From contig DCYS01000029.1 in NCBI GenBank assembly GCA_002331485.1, positions 31,657-95,656 on the forward strand: a stretch of DNA of 64,000 bases. The letters are read 5' to 3'. Origin of the DNA: Flavobacteriales bacterium UBA2104 (GTDB taxonomy: Bacteria > Bacteroidota > Bacteroidia > Flavobacteriales_D > Crocinitomicaceae). A model generated the notes under the pieces. The model had not been told where the DNA came from and searched no databases. It saw only the letters and a list, made by a program, of their open reading frames with translations. The position numbers were made by a program, and so were the translations under genes. Of this stretch, positions 42,847 to 51,889 are shown one piece after another; position 1 is the first letter of the stretch; each line of letters begins with the position of its first letter.

Positions 42847-45384
42847 TCAAAAAATATCAGGAAGTTCTATATCACTTCCACTCTGATGCTGTTTATTCTT
42901 ACTGTTATAAATGGAGTTCTCCCATTCGAATGGAGCTTCAAACTCATCGGTTGAAATATGAACATTAGGATCCTTATAAACACGCTGCATCATATAACCG
43001 TAAATGGGTAAAGCCATTCTTGCTCCCTGACCCCATTTCATTGATCTAAATCTAACCAACATATCTTCACCTCCAACCCAAACTCCTGTAACAAGATCTG
43101 GTGTAAGTCCCATGAACCATCCATCTGAGTTGTTTTGAGTTGTACCCGTTTTACCTGCAGTAGGCTGAGTTACTCCGCCCCAATCTCCTCGCCAGGTACC
43201 TCTCAAGCTAGCACCAGTTCCGCGCTGAACCACTTGGCGCATCATTGAAAGCGTCGCAAAGGCTAATTCCTCTGACATAGCTTCTCTTGCTTCTGGTACG
43301 TGTTCAAATACGATATTTCCTGATCGATCTTCAATTCTTATGATAGCGGTTGGCTTAGTATATATTCCTCTATTCACAAATGCGGTTTGAGCTCCCACCA
43401 TTTCCAAAAGAGACAGATCCATGACACCAAGACACATTGCAGGTACAACATCCTCTTCCCTTATATCAATATTTAAGTCTCTCATCAACTTCGCCACTGC
43501 TCTCGGTCCGGCAACGCCACCCATCTTAGACATAACAGATACAGTTATGTTATTCATCGAATTAGCAAGACCTTCATCAAATGAAACCGGTTCACCATCC
43601 ATCTCGTCTCCGGAGTTGGTTGGGCACCAAGATTCCATATCGTTTACCGTTGGACCTTTCTGCACATCAACACAATAAGGAATGTTAGGAACCTCATCAT
43701 ATGGTGTAATAACACCAAATCGCATTCCTGCTGAATAAATAAACGGCTTGATCGTCGAACCAACCTGACGCTTACCTTGCCCTACGTGATCATAAGCAAA
43801 ATGGTCTATATTCGGACCACCTACCCAAGCCTTTATAAATCCTGTTTGCGGTTCAATAGATACCAATCCGGCACGGATAAAGTTCTTATAATATCTTATA
43901 GAATCATTCGGTGACATGATCGTGTCAATCTCTCCTTCCCAGGAGAACACCTTCATTGGAATTTCCTTCTCAAACTGTTTGCGAATCTCTTCGTTATTTA
44001 ACCCTTTATCTTTCGCATTTCGATATCTTTCAGATCTAAGTCGAGCACTTCTCATGAGCTGCTCTGTCAGTTCTTTTCTTTTCTCTTTACTATGCTTCCA
44101 GCTGTAGGAGAATGGAAAATATTTTGACTTCTTATTATTCTCTGTAAACGGTTCCTGAAGATTTTTCTTAAGATGATGCTTCAACGCATACTCAGCATGT
44201 TTCTGAATATTGACATCTAGCGTAGTATAGATCTTTAATCCGTCTTCATATATGTTGTATGGCGTCCCATCTTTCTTGGTATACTTATATTTTCCACTTT
44301 CATCTTTCTCACGCAATAATTTCGTAACCTCATCTCTAAGATGCTCTCTAAAATATGGGGCCATTCCTTCCTTGTGATCAACAGATTGGTAGTCTGTCAC
44401 GATCGGAAGTGCTTTCAAACTGTCGTATTCAGCTTGTGTGATTGAAGCAGTGAGTGATGGATTATTCTTTTCCGAGTTTTCTCTCCACTTAAAAAGTACT
44501 GTGTTTCTTCTGGCAACTGCTCTCAATGAATCCTCTGATCTTTCTTTAGCGATCTCCTCTGCTGATACTTCTTCTTTACTAATTTTCTTTTCACTAGCGA
44601 TCATAGATCTATAGTCTCTCACTTGAAACGCATAGGGGTTGTACAAACCAGGATTCTTACACATACCAACAAGCATTGCGGCTTCCTCTGGATTCAATTC
44701 GCTCGCTTTTTTATTAAAATATACTCTCGCCGCTGATGATATTCCAACTGCATTGTACAAGAAATCGAATTGATTCAAATACATAGTGATGATCTCACCT
44801 TTTGTATATCTTCTTTCGAGTCTGAGCGCGATGATATTCTCTTTCACCTTCTCGTAAAGACGGCGTTCGATGCCACTCATGCTCTCAAGTCTTTTTTCTT
44901 CTGCAGTAGGCCCTGAACCTTCAGCACGAGCTTTTTGTTTTTCCTCTCGCTCCTTTAAGGTAAAAATAAGTTTAGCTAATTGCTGGGTAATTGTAGATGC
45001 TCCACCTGCTTCTCCCATATTTATGATCGCACGTGCTACAGCTTTTGCATCAATTCCAGGATGGGTTTCGTAACGTTCATCCTCAGTTGCGATAAGTGCT
45101 GAAATGACATTTGGGGAGATCTCATCATAATCAACACTGGTACGATTGACTTTCCAGTATTTACCTAATTCTGTCGATCCATCACCGGCGTAAACTGTAG
45201 TTGCCAGCATTTCTTCCTGGTTTTCAAGCATTGATTCAGAAGGCAATTCCTCACTATCCGTTTGGACATATCGTAAATACAATATTCCAAAAAGTGGAAT
45301 CAAACCAACGATCCAGAGTAAGACGATCAACGAGTTCGAGATCGGTCGTTTAAATTTTGGTTTTTCTTTCTTCTTATCAGTCAT
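42847..45384 (-). CDS. Penicillin-binding protein 1A (bifunctional)
   Basis: This 845-residue membrane enzyme both polymerises and cross-links peptidoglycan. It has one helix near residues 17-38 and the glycosyltransferase 51 domain with E101-D102 in ATEDERYETHPGID and GGASTITQQLAK. The transpeptidase domain has the serine motif S543-T-I-K in VGSTIKPFIY and KTGTTQNNSDGWFMG. All catalytic motifs are present. The CoA-transferase gene follows after 21 bases on the same strand, probably by read-through. Confidence 0.95.
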   Translation of the reverse strand: MTDKKKEKPKFKRPISNSLIVLLWIVGLIPLFGILYLRYVQTDSEELPSESMLENQEEMLATTVYAGDGSTELGKYWKVNRTSVDYDEISPNVISALIATEDERYETHPGIDAKAVARAIINMGEAGGASTITQQLAKLIFTLKEREEKQKARAEGSGPTAEEKRLESMSGIERRLYEKVKENIIALRLERRYTKGEIITMYLNQFDFLYNAVGISSAARVYFNKKASELNPEEAAMLVGMCKNPGLYNPYAFQVRDYRSMIASEKKISKEEVSAEEIAKERSEDSLRAVARRNTVLFKWRENSEKNNPSLTASITQAEYDSLKALPIVTDYQSVDHKEGMAPYFREHLRDEVTKLLREKDESGKYKYTKKDGTPYNIYEDGLKIYTTLDVNIQKHAEYALKHHLKKNLQEPFTENNKKSKYFPFSYSWKHSKEKRKELTEQLMRSARLRSERYRNAKDKGLNNEEIRKQFEKEIPMKVFSWEGEIDTIMSPNDSIRYYKNFIRAGLVSIEPQTGFIKAWVGGPNIDHFAYDHVGQGKRQVGSTIKPFIYSAGMRFGVITPYDEVPNIPYCVDVQKGPTVNDMESWCPTNSGDEMDGEPVSFDEGLANSMNNITVSVMSKMGGVAGPRAVAKLMRDLNIDIREEDVVPAMCLGVMDLSLLEMVGAQTAFVNRGIYTKPTAIIRIEDRSGNIVFEHVPEAREAMSEELAFATLSMMRQVVQRGTGASLRGTWRGDWGGVTQPTAGKTGTTQNNSDGWFMGLTPDLVTGVWVGGEDMLVRFRSMKWGQGARMALPIYGYMMQRVYKDPNVHISTDEFEAPFEWENSIYNSKNKQHQSGSDIELPDIF

Positions 45385-45459
45385 TCGCCCGAATACTATT
45401 TGCAGGAGTTAAAGTTAATGAAAATTAATTCTGCTCGTTGGGGATGTATCACAAAAATT

Positions 45460-45499
45460 CTAAAACAAAAGTCCCAGACTGATTTGCAGCCTGGGACTT
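45460..45499 (-). terminator. Rho-independent terminator
   Basis: The nine-base stem AAGTCCCAG/CTGGGACTT with a 13-base loop is followed on the minus strand by TTTGTTTTAG. It ends the DUF4271-hemD unit. Confidence 0.75.
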
Positions 45500-45521
45500 G
45501 ATATAATTCGTAAGTCTATAC

Positions 45522-46268
45522 TTATTTCTTCTTTTGATCCTTGATATACTGCTCAATTGCCATAGACATAGAAGGAGTCTGTGGTTGAGGAGCATGTATA
45601 TCCAAACGCAGATTGTTATCAACGATAGCCTTGGCTGTTGTTGGTCCAAAAGCTGCGATCAAGGTTTTATTCTGTTTAAAATCCGGGAAATTCTTCAATA
45701 GTGACTCAATTCCAGATGGTGAAAAGAATACCAAAACATCATAGGATACACTTTCAAGATCAGAAAGGTCAGATGCAACAGTTCTGTACAATACCACTTT
45801 TTGATAATCTATCTCGTTCTTATCTAACGTATTTGGAATACTATCTCTTAATATATCCGAACATGGTAATAAAAACTTTTCTTTTTTGTGCTTCTTGATC
45901 GAGTCGATCAGGTCAACGATCGTTTGTCTACCATGAAAGATCTTTCTTTTTCGGTATGTCACATACTTTTGTAAGTAGTACGCAACTGCCTCAGAAATAC
46001 AGAAATATTTCATTGAAGTTGGAACTTCAAAACGGCATTCTTCTGCTATTCTAAAATAATGATCAACGGCTGTTTTTGAAGTCAGTATTACAGCGGTATG
46101 ATCTTGTAAGTCAACTCGCTGACTTCTGAATTCACTTTTGTCAACACCTTCTACGTGGATAAAAGGTCTGAAATCGATCTTCAGCTTATATTTTTCGGCT
46201 AGGGCCGTATAAGGATTCTTGTTACTTTCCGGTTCCGGTTGAGAAACCAATATTGTTTGAATACTCAA
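45522..46268 (-). CDS. hemD: Uroporphyrinogen-III synthase
   Basis: This 248-residue enzyme closes hydroxymethylbilane to uroporphyrinogen III in haem synthesis. The N-terminus SIQTILVSQPEPESNKNPYT and the segments AVILTSKTAVDHYF, RKIFHGRQTIVDLID, VLVFFSPSGIESLLKNF and IAAFGPTTAKAI are typical of Bacteroidota HemD. The frame has no ATG between an upstream stop (46287-46289) and these residues, so the start is TTG at 46268. It follows DUF4271 by 31 bases. Confidence 0.9.
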   Translation of the reverse strand: MSIQTILVSQPEPESNKNPYTALAEKYKLKIDFRPFIHVEGVDKSEFRSQRVDLQDHTAVILTSKTAVDHYFRIAEECRFEVPTSMKYFCISEAVAYYLQKYVTYRKRKIFHGRQTIVDLIDSIKKHKKEKFLLPCSDILRDSIPNTLDKNEIDYQKVVLYRTVASDLSDLESVSYDVLVFFSPSGIESLLKNFPDFKQNKTLIAAFGPTTAKAIVDNNLRLDIHAPQPQTPSMSMAIEQYIKDQKKK

Positions 46269-46299
46269 AACTTTGCAGCGTTTAGATTAACAAATAGCT

Positions 46300-46953
46300 C
46301 TATCCCTTGAAATCAGCGATAAGTAGCACATAAATTGCGACTAACGGCCAAATTTCCAGGCTGCAAAGGTATAAAATTATATAATACCACAATACTTTAT
46401 TGCGTAAAGCAAAAAGAATTCCTCGAATTACTCGTATCAACCAAAAAGCACCAAAAATAGATGCTGCTCCATATATGAAGTACAGCGAGAAATCTACATT
46501 CAAAAGCCAAATTATCAATACTGGAATTAACAGTAATCCAATCGAATGATACGTGAAATTCAAAAGTAAGAAATGTTCATTAAGTCTTTTGATCTCGCCG
46601 CTTAATCCACCAATTAAAAAAAGCGATAAGGCCTGGAAAATGAAGTAAATTATGGGAACACCCAAGTACCAGATATTCTCAATTCCGAAATACAGCTCGA
46701 CCATGTAAATGCAAATCCCACTGACGACAAAATAGTTGACTAATAACATCCAGCTTGCTTTGCCGAAAAAACTCAGGTTCTCTCTGGAGTAAGGAATAGT
46801 AGACGGGGGCTTTACAAAAGTTGCCGTGATGTACTGAAAAACTGCAGGCCTCCATAATTTAACTACAGCCAGAATTGTTGTAGAAGCAATCAACGCATAC
46901 AATATCCAGGAAGGAAATAAAGATTCACGTGTAATTAACTCAAATTCTTTCAT
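46300..46953 (-). CDS. DUF4271 membrane protein
   Basis: This 217-residue membrane protein has about six helices. The C-terminal pattern WYYIILYLCSLEIWPLVAIYVLL is the mark of DUF4271, which in Bacteroidota often precedes hemD, as here (31 bases). It may be linked to haem or membrane metabolism; the function is unknown. A near-match -7 box (TAATTTTA on the minus strand) lies shortly before the start. Confidence 0.85.
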   Translation of the reverse strand: MKEFELITRESLFPSWILYALIASTTILAVVKLWRPAVFQYITATFVKPPSTIPYSRENLSFFGKASWMLLVNYFVVSGICIYMVELYFGIENIWYLGVPIIYFIFQALSLFLIGGLSGEIKRLNEHFLLLNFTYHSIGLLLIPVLIIWLLNVDFSLYFIYGAASIFGAFWLIRVIRGILFALRNKVLWYYIILYLCSLEIWPLVAIYVLLIADFKG

Positions 46954-47050
46954 TGTAAAATTATCGGATCGCTGAATGTTACGAATGTACGAAATTAAAG
47001 ATTGTTCCGCTTTACCTCACTTCTTTTGTTAAAAAAGAAAGATATTTCCT

Positions 47051-47058
47051 TACTTTTG
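47051..47058 (+). promoter_or_regulatory. -7 promoter box (TACTTTTG), with TTTTG upstream at 47024
   Basis: TACTTTTG is a full -7 match, 23 bases before the ATG. TTTTG at 47024-47028 lies 22 bases before it, a little longer than the usual -33 spacing. Confidence 0.65.
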
Positions 47059-47081
47059 ACACAGAAATTAAACACAAAAAC

Positions 47082-48281
47082 ATGAGTTCTGATTTATATA
47101 CACATCCTGATTATTACAATCTTGATGAATTACTGACAGATGAACATAAATTGATTCGCGATACAGCTCGTGATTGGGTAAAGAAAGAAGTTTCTCCTAT
47201 CATCGATGAGCATTATGAAAACGCGACATTCCCAATGCACATACTTAGTGGACTGGGTGAAATTGGTGCTTTCGGTCCATATATACCAACAGAATATGGT
47301 GGTGCTGGATTAGACCAGATCTCCTACGGATTGATCATGCAAGAGTTGGAAAGATGTGATAGTGGACTTCGCTCTACTGCGTCTGTTCAAAGTTCTTTAG
47401 TGATGTATCCGATCTACAAATATGGTTCAGAGGAGCACCGCAAGAAATATTTGCCAAAGATGGCAACAGGTGAAATGATCGGATGTTTTGGATTAACTGA
47501 ACCAGATCACGGTTCAAATCCAGGGGGAATGATCACGAACTTTAAAGATAAAGGTGACCACTATCTTTTGAATGGTGCTAAGATGTGGATCTCGAATGCT
47601 CCATTTGCTGATGTAGCCGTAGTATGGGCAAAAAGTGAAGAAGGAAGAATTCATGGATTGATCGTTGAAAGAGGAATGGAAGGTTTCTCAACACCAGAAA
47701 TGCACGGAAAACTTTCATTGAGAGCTTCTGCAACTGGAGAGTTGATCTTTGAAAACGTAAAAGTTCCTAAAGAAAATCTTCTTCCGGGAAGAAGTGGATT
47801 AGGAGCACCGTTATCGTGCCTTGATTCTGCTCGATACGGAATTGCATGGGGTGCACTTGGAGCTGCTATGGATTGTTATGACCAAGCTTTGAGATATTCT
47901 AAAGAAAGAACTCAATTCGATGTTCCGATTGGAGCGTTTCAGTTAACTCAAAAGAAATTGGCTGAGATGATCACTGAGATCACGAAAGCACAAATGTTAA
48001 CTTATCGTTTGGGACAATTGAGAAACGAAGGAAGAGCAACTTCTGCTCAGATCTCAATGGCAAAACGTAACAATGTTGAGATCGCTCTTGATATTGCTCG
48101 TGAGGCGCGTCAGATCCATGGTGGAATGGGTATTACTTCTGAATACTCGATGATGCGTCACATGGCGAACTTAGAGTCAGTGGTAACCTACGAAGGAACA
48201 CACGACATTCACTTGTTGATAACAGGTATGGATGTTACAGGTATCCCTTCATTCACGAGAGATATGCCTAAAAAGAAATAA
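47082..48281 (+). CDS. gcdH: Acyl-CoA dehydrogenase, probably glutaryl-CoA dehydrogenase
   Basis: This 399-residue flavoenzyme contains CDSGLRSTASVQSSLVMYPI and IGCFGLTEPDHGSNPGGM, the pattern of glutaryl-CoA dehydrogenase, and the catalytic glutamate in SVVTYEGTHDIHLL. Glutaryl-CoA dehydrogenase makes crotonyl-CoA in lysine and tryptophan breakdown. Length and both domains are complete. It is monocistronic with a good promoter and a terminator. Confidence 0.9.
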   Translation: MSSDLYTHPDYYNLDELLTDEHKLIRDTARDWVKKEVSPIIDEHYENATFPMHILSGLGEIGAFGPYIPTEYGGAGLDQISYGLIMQELERCDSGLRSTASVQSSLVMYPIYKYGSEEHRKKYLPKMATGEMIGCFGLTEPDHGSNPGGMITNFKDKGDHYLLNGAKMWISNAPFADVAVVWAKSEEGRIHGLIVERGMEGFSTPEMHGKLSLRASATGELIFENVKVPKENLLPGRSGLGAPLSCLDSARYGIAWGALGAAMDCYDQALRYSKERTQFDVPIGAFQLTQKKLAEMITEITKAQMLTYRLGQLRNEGRATSAQISMAKRNNVEIALDIAREARQIHGGMGITSEYSMMRHMANLESVVTYEGTHDIHLLITGMDVTGIPSFTRDMPKKK

Positions 48282-48303
48282 ATTTTTTCTACTCAATAAA
48301 TAC

Positions 48304-48338
48304 AATGGCTCTCTACTTTTAGAGGGCCATTTTTTTTG
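48304..48338 (+). terminator. Rho-independent terminator overlapping the convergent gene
   Basis: The twelve-base stem AATGGCTCTCTA/TAGAGGGCCATT (one G-U pair) with a four-base loop is followed by T8. It ends gcdH; the right arm contains the last codons and stop of the convergent metallophosphoesterase-like gene (stop at 48319-48321). Confidence 0.85.
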
Positions 48339-49128
48339 ATTCAATTCGAACTCCTTGTTGATTCGTTTCTGCTTCTGGTAATATCTCACAGTTATCCCAG
48401 AGCCCAGTGATCAACGTTTTTGAATATTCCTCAGGTAATTGATTAATGACCATTGCTTCACTAGCTGTTTCAGCGTCATACTCGAAGGATCTTATTTCCA
48501 TTTCCTCCGAAAAAGGGTCATATACACCAAACCATACTCGTTGGGTTCCATCATTTGCTGGCATACCAATCACCCCAGGATTTACCCATGTTTTACCATC
48601 ATTATTCTGAATAAATGGTATTCCACAATGTCCCGCTACAACAACATCCACATCTAGTTCATCAATTATTTCTTGCTTCTTTTTCCAAGGTGTTGATTCA
48701 AAAATGAACTCTGATATATCTTCAACTCCTCCATGAATAAAAGCGAATCGCTTTCCATTGAGCACGGATTTTTTATGAGTGGAGAGACCCTTCATCCAAT
48801 CTATATTTTCAGAACTGACTTTGGTTTGTGCGTAAGGATACCAGAGTGTGGAAAAGTTAGCACACCTCGATCCTTCTTCAAAATTACAACCACAATCATC
48901 CGCTCCTTCCGCTAACTGGACTTCCACATTTCCGGCAATAACATTGATTCCCCAGTTTCGAACAAAGTTGATCGTTTGCTCTGGAAAAGCACAATAACCA
49001 ACGACATCCCCGGTATGAAAAATATTCTCCGGATGTATATTTTCTTGATCTGCAATTTCTTTCAGGCGCTCTATTGCTTGAAGATTGCTGTAAGATCCTC
49101 CAAAAAATAAATATTTAGTGTTTTTCAT
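48319..49128 (-). CDS. Metallophosphoesterase-fold protein with altered metal site
   Basis: This 269-residue protein follows the YfcE-type fold. Block I is FFGGSYSNLQA (residues 8-18) where D-x-H-x-N is expected, so the Asp and His ligands are G11 and Y13. Block II is normal (GDVVGYC, D41). Block III is GNVE (66-69) in place of GNHD. IHGG (H132) and GHCG (H167) remain, but the second His of the last block is lost. Three cysteines (C79, C81, C89) lie in GADDCGCNFEEGSRC. It is the last gene of the SusCD-symporter operon, overlapping the symporter gene by 14 bases. Activity is uncertain. Confidence 0.75.
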   Translation of the reverse strand: MKNTKYLFFGGSYSNLQAIERLKEIADQENIHPENIFHTGDVVGYCAFPEQTINFVRNWGINVIAGNVEVQLAEGADDCGCNFEEGSRCANFSTLWYPYAQTKVSSENIDWMKGLSTHKKSVLNGKRFAFIHGGVEDISEFIFESTPWKKKQEIIDELDVDVVVAGHCGIPFIQNNDGKTWVNPGVIGMPANDGTQRVWFGVYDPFSEEMEIRSFEYDAETASEAMVINQLPEEYSKTLITGLWDNCEILPEAETNQQGVRIESKKMAL

Positions 49129-50485
49129 GTTGTAACTTTTGAACTCCCACAGGGATAAAATAAGCCAGGAAAACTAGCACCAGCGCAATTAAGGTTACTG
49201 AAAGTAACTCCTTATACGGACCATTTATAAAAATAAAATCATTAGGAACTGCTTCCAGAGCTAGAATAAGACCACATCCAATTCCGATCAATACGCTTAA
49301 AAAGTAACTTAATTTTGGGGCATTCATTCTCCAAAAAATAAAAACTGGGGTAAGTCCTATGACCATAACTCCGCTTATTGTAGTTGCCGATAGTATTGCT
49401 GGATTAAAAAATAACGGGATCGTTCCTGCAATCGCAAAGACCAACATTGAAACTCTTCCAACTTTCAAAGTTGCACCTCTTTTCAAGTCGACCGCAATGA
49501 GTTTTGATGCCGAGGAAAAAGAAGAATCTAGTGTTGATGCCGCTGAAACAATCATGATAAAATTGATCAACAAAAGCATGATCGGACCGAAAAGTTCACC
49601 AAACTTTGATAATTCGCTTGATGGAGCACCATTGAGTTTTCCAAACACACCAACAAGACTGAAAAGGAAAATTACTCCTCCTCCAACAATTCCTGCTACG
49701 ATAAAACTTTGTAACGTTGTTTTTGGCGCACTGATGAAACCACGATCTGTCATAACTGGATCATGAAAAGGATAAGAAAAGCTATGAATGAGTCCGACAA
49801 TGATCAAGTTTAATCCACTATCAAATGAGAAGCTTCCTTGCTGCATAACTGCCTCGATTTTTTGGTCTTGTTGATCATTAAACAACCATAAAATAGCTAT
49901 CAGTAGAACTCCGAAAAGAACCATCTGAATAATGTCTGAAAATATAGAACTACTTAATCCTCCTTTCAAGGAATAGATCAATGTTAGTAAAGTGAATACA
50001 ATAATCGAAGCATAAAAACTCGAAGTCCCGAAGTCTCCAAAATATAATCCTATAACCATTGTGTTTGACCACACTTCATTGAACAATCGAATCGCGATCA
50101 CAACAGAAAAAAGCTGCAAAGCTACCTTCCCAAACTTTGCTCCTAAAAACGAATGAATACTTTCTATTCCACCTACAACACGCATACGATAAATGACTAC
50201 ACCAGCAACCAGAAAAGAGGCATAATATGATGCATATGCTAATCCACCTGTTACGCCATATTTAAAACCAAGATCCGAGGCATTTGCTATAGATTTGGCA
50301 AAAACCCACGAGATGATGAGGCTTCCACTGAGCATCCAGAAGTTAGGTGACTTACCTTTGCTTTTTGCTGTGAAAAACTGAGTCGCGGTTTTTGCAATTG
50401 GTGACAAAAATATGAGAAGGGCACTCGTTCCAATCACGAGTACCCATTGCCAAAATGTTATATTTTCAACTAATTCTCCCACCAA
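49115..50485 (-). CDS. Sodium:solute symporter (SSS family)
   Basis: This 456-residue inner-membrane transporter has about 13 helices. LKGGLSSSIFSDIIQMVLF and the later SAASTLDSSFSSASKLIAVDL belong to the SSS family pattern, where the second holds Na-binding serines. The substrate is unknown. It overlaps the SusD gene by 16 bases and the phosphoesterase-like gene by 14, so it is the inner-membrane step for whatever SusCD imports. Confidence 0.9.
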   Translation of the reverse strand: MVGELVENITFWQWVLVIGTSALLIFLSPIAKTATQFFTAKSKGKSPNFWMLSGSLIISWVFAKSIANASDLGFKYGVTGGLAYASYYASFLVAGVVIYRMRVVGGIESIHSFLGAKFGKVALQLFSVVIAIRLFNEVWSNTMVIGLYFGDFGTSSFYASIIVFTLLTLIYSLKGGLSSSIFSDIIQMVLFGVLLIAILWLFNDQQDQKIEAVMQQGSFSFDSGLNLIIVGLIHSFSYPFHDPVMTDRGFISAPKTTLQSFIVAGIVGGGVIFLFSLVGVFGKLNGAPSSELSKFGELFGPIMLLLINFIMIVSAASTLDSSFSSASKLIAVDLKRGATLKVGRVSMLVFAIAGTIPLFFNPAILSATTISGVMVIGLTPVFIFWRMNAPKLSYFLSVLIGIGCGLILALEAVPNDFIFINGPYKELLSVTLIALVLVFLAYFIPVGVQKLQHEKH

Positions 50486-51885
50486 CCAGGACTATTATAA
50501 TCATCTCCACCGATCGCATTAACAGCATCAGAGTAATTTGATCCATTTACTGCCTGTTCGGATGATGGATAAGCATATCTTACAGGGAAAATATCATTAT
50601 TCAAGTTGTCTTGAGGCATTGGTAAGTCTGGAAATCCAGTTCTACGGAAATCAAACCAGGCCTCATATCCATTCATGAATGATGCGATCCATTTTTGAGT
50701 CATAATTCTTTCCAGATCATTTGTGCCGTCTAAAATAACATTAGCTTGAGTTAAATATCCTGTAGGAATCGTTAATCCAAGATGGTCAAAAGATCCTTGA
50801 ATACCTGCCTCATAATAGTTAGTTACACTTCCTGAGATCAATCCTTTTTGAGCAGCTTCAGCCAAACAAAATTGTAATTCTGCATAGGTCATGAAAGCCG
50901 CTTTCACTGCGTCAGGTTCATCTCGCAAATATGATCCCATCAATGAAACATCGTTTAAGTCGTAGTTATTTTGACTTTCTCTACTCAAACCATTCGGAAT
51001 CCCAAGGTAAACTTCACTTCCTCCCGCAGAATTTGCTGTTGGTTTATAATAGTGTTGCATTCTTGGATCATTCAAAGGTGTTAGAATATCTTCAGCAGTC
51101 TTACTCATTCGAACATCAACATATCGACCTTCGCGTTCGTTAAAGATCACCCATTGATTTGGAGAAGCACTGAGGTACGGAACAACTGCTTCATCAGCAA
51201 CACTCTGAAAAATGTTTCCATCATCAACGATCTGCTGTAATTCAGTCGAAACGTTTACCTTATCACTTATTCTAACCAGATAGCGCACTCGCAAACTATT
51301 TGCAAACATGATCCACTTGTTTAGATCTCCTTGATACATCAAATCACCTTGAACACTTTCCTGCGTATTTTGAAGAGTGATCACAGCATTCTCAAGTAAA
51401 TCCAAAATTCCTCCTATAGACGTGTAGATATCTTCCTGAGCATCAAATACCGGTGTGAAATTTCCTTCTTCCGCTTGCAACGCTTCAGTATATGGGACAT
51501 TTGTCCAGAGATCCGTGATCAAACTCGCCTGATGTGCTGTCAAGATATCTGCAACAGCGTCATAGGCATCATTGCCATCTTCGCTAACTTTAACATCTTG
51601 TAAATCTTTCATCAAACGATAAGTTTCTGTCCATAGTCCTTCATTTGATCCAAGGTTGTAACGATCTACAGGTAGAAACTCGAGATTTGCAGAATGCTGA
51701 GATAATAAATTTCCAGCATGCCATCCCCAGTAAGCTTGATTATCTGCTCCTTCTGCCAGTACATTGGAAAGTAAAAATTGAGGGTTGACATCCTCCGGAG
51801 CATTCTGATTAATATTTGCTTCGTCGAATTTTTGACAACTGAACAAAGCTGTTACTATAATTAATGTTGTTATGATTCTTATCAT
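50470..51885 (-). CDS. SusD/RagB-like outer-membrane lipoprotein (SusD-like_2)
   Basis: This 471-residue surface lipoprotein captures the ligand for the SusC channel. The signal ends at C17 (VTALFSC), followed by QKFDEANINQNAPEDVNPQFLL, typical of the SusD-like_2 group. TPR-type helices and QKWIASFMNGYEAWFDFRRTGFP near the C-terminus confirm the family. The frame extends eight codons upstream into SusC; the ATG at 51885, four bases after the SusC stop, gives a proper signal peptide. Confidence 0.93.
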   Translation of the reverse strand: MIRIITTLIIVTALFSCQKFDEANINQNAPEDVNPQFLLSNVLAEGADNQAYWGWHAGNLLSQHSANLEFLPVDRYNLGSNEGLWTETYRLMKDLQDVKVSEDGNDAYDAVADILTAHQASLITDLWTNVPYTEALQAEEGNFTPVFDAQEDIYTSIGGILDLLENAVITLQNTQESVQGDLMYQGDLNKWIMFANSLRVRYLVRISDKVNVSTELQQIVDDGNIFQSVADEAVVPYLSASPNQWVIFNEREGRYVDVRMSKTAEDILTPLNDPRMQHYYKPTANSAGGSEVYLGIPNGLSRESQNNYDLNDVSLMGSYLRDEPDAVKAAFMTYAELQFCLAEAAQKGLISGSVTNYYEAGIQGSFDHLGLTIPTGYLTQANVILDGTNDLERIMTQKWIASFMNGYEAWFDFRRTGFPDLPMPQDNLNNDIFPVRYAYPSSEQAVNGSNYSDAVNAIGGDDYNSPGWWEN

Positions 51886-51889
51886 TGTT

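Noticed and set aside
45449..45649. 66-codon ORF overlapping the hemD 3' end
   Set aside because: It runs through the terminator stem and lies in another frame of hemD.
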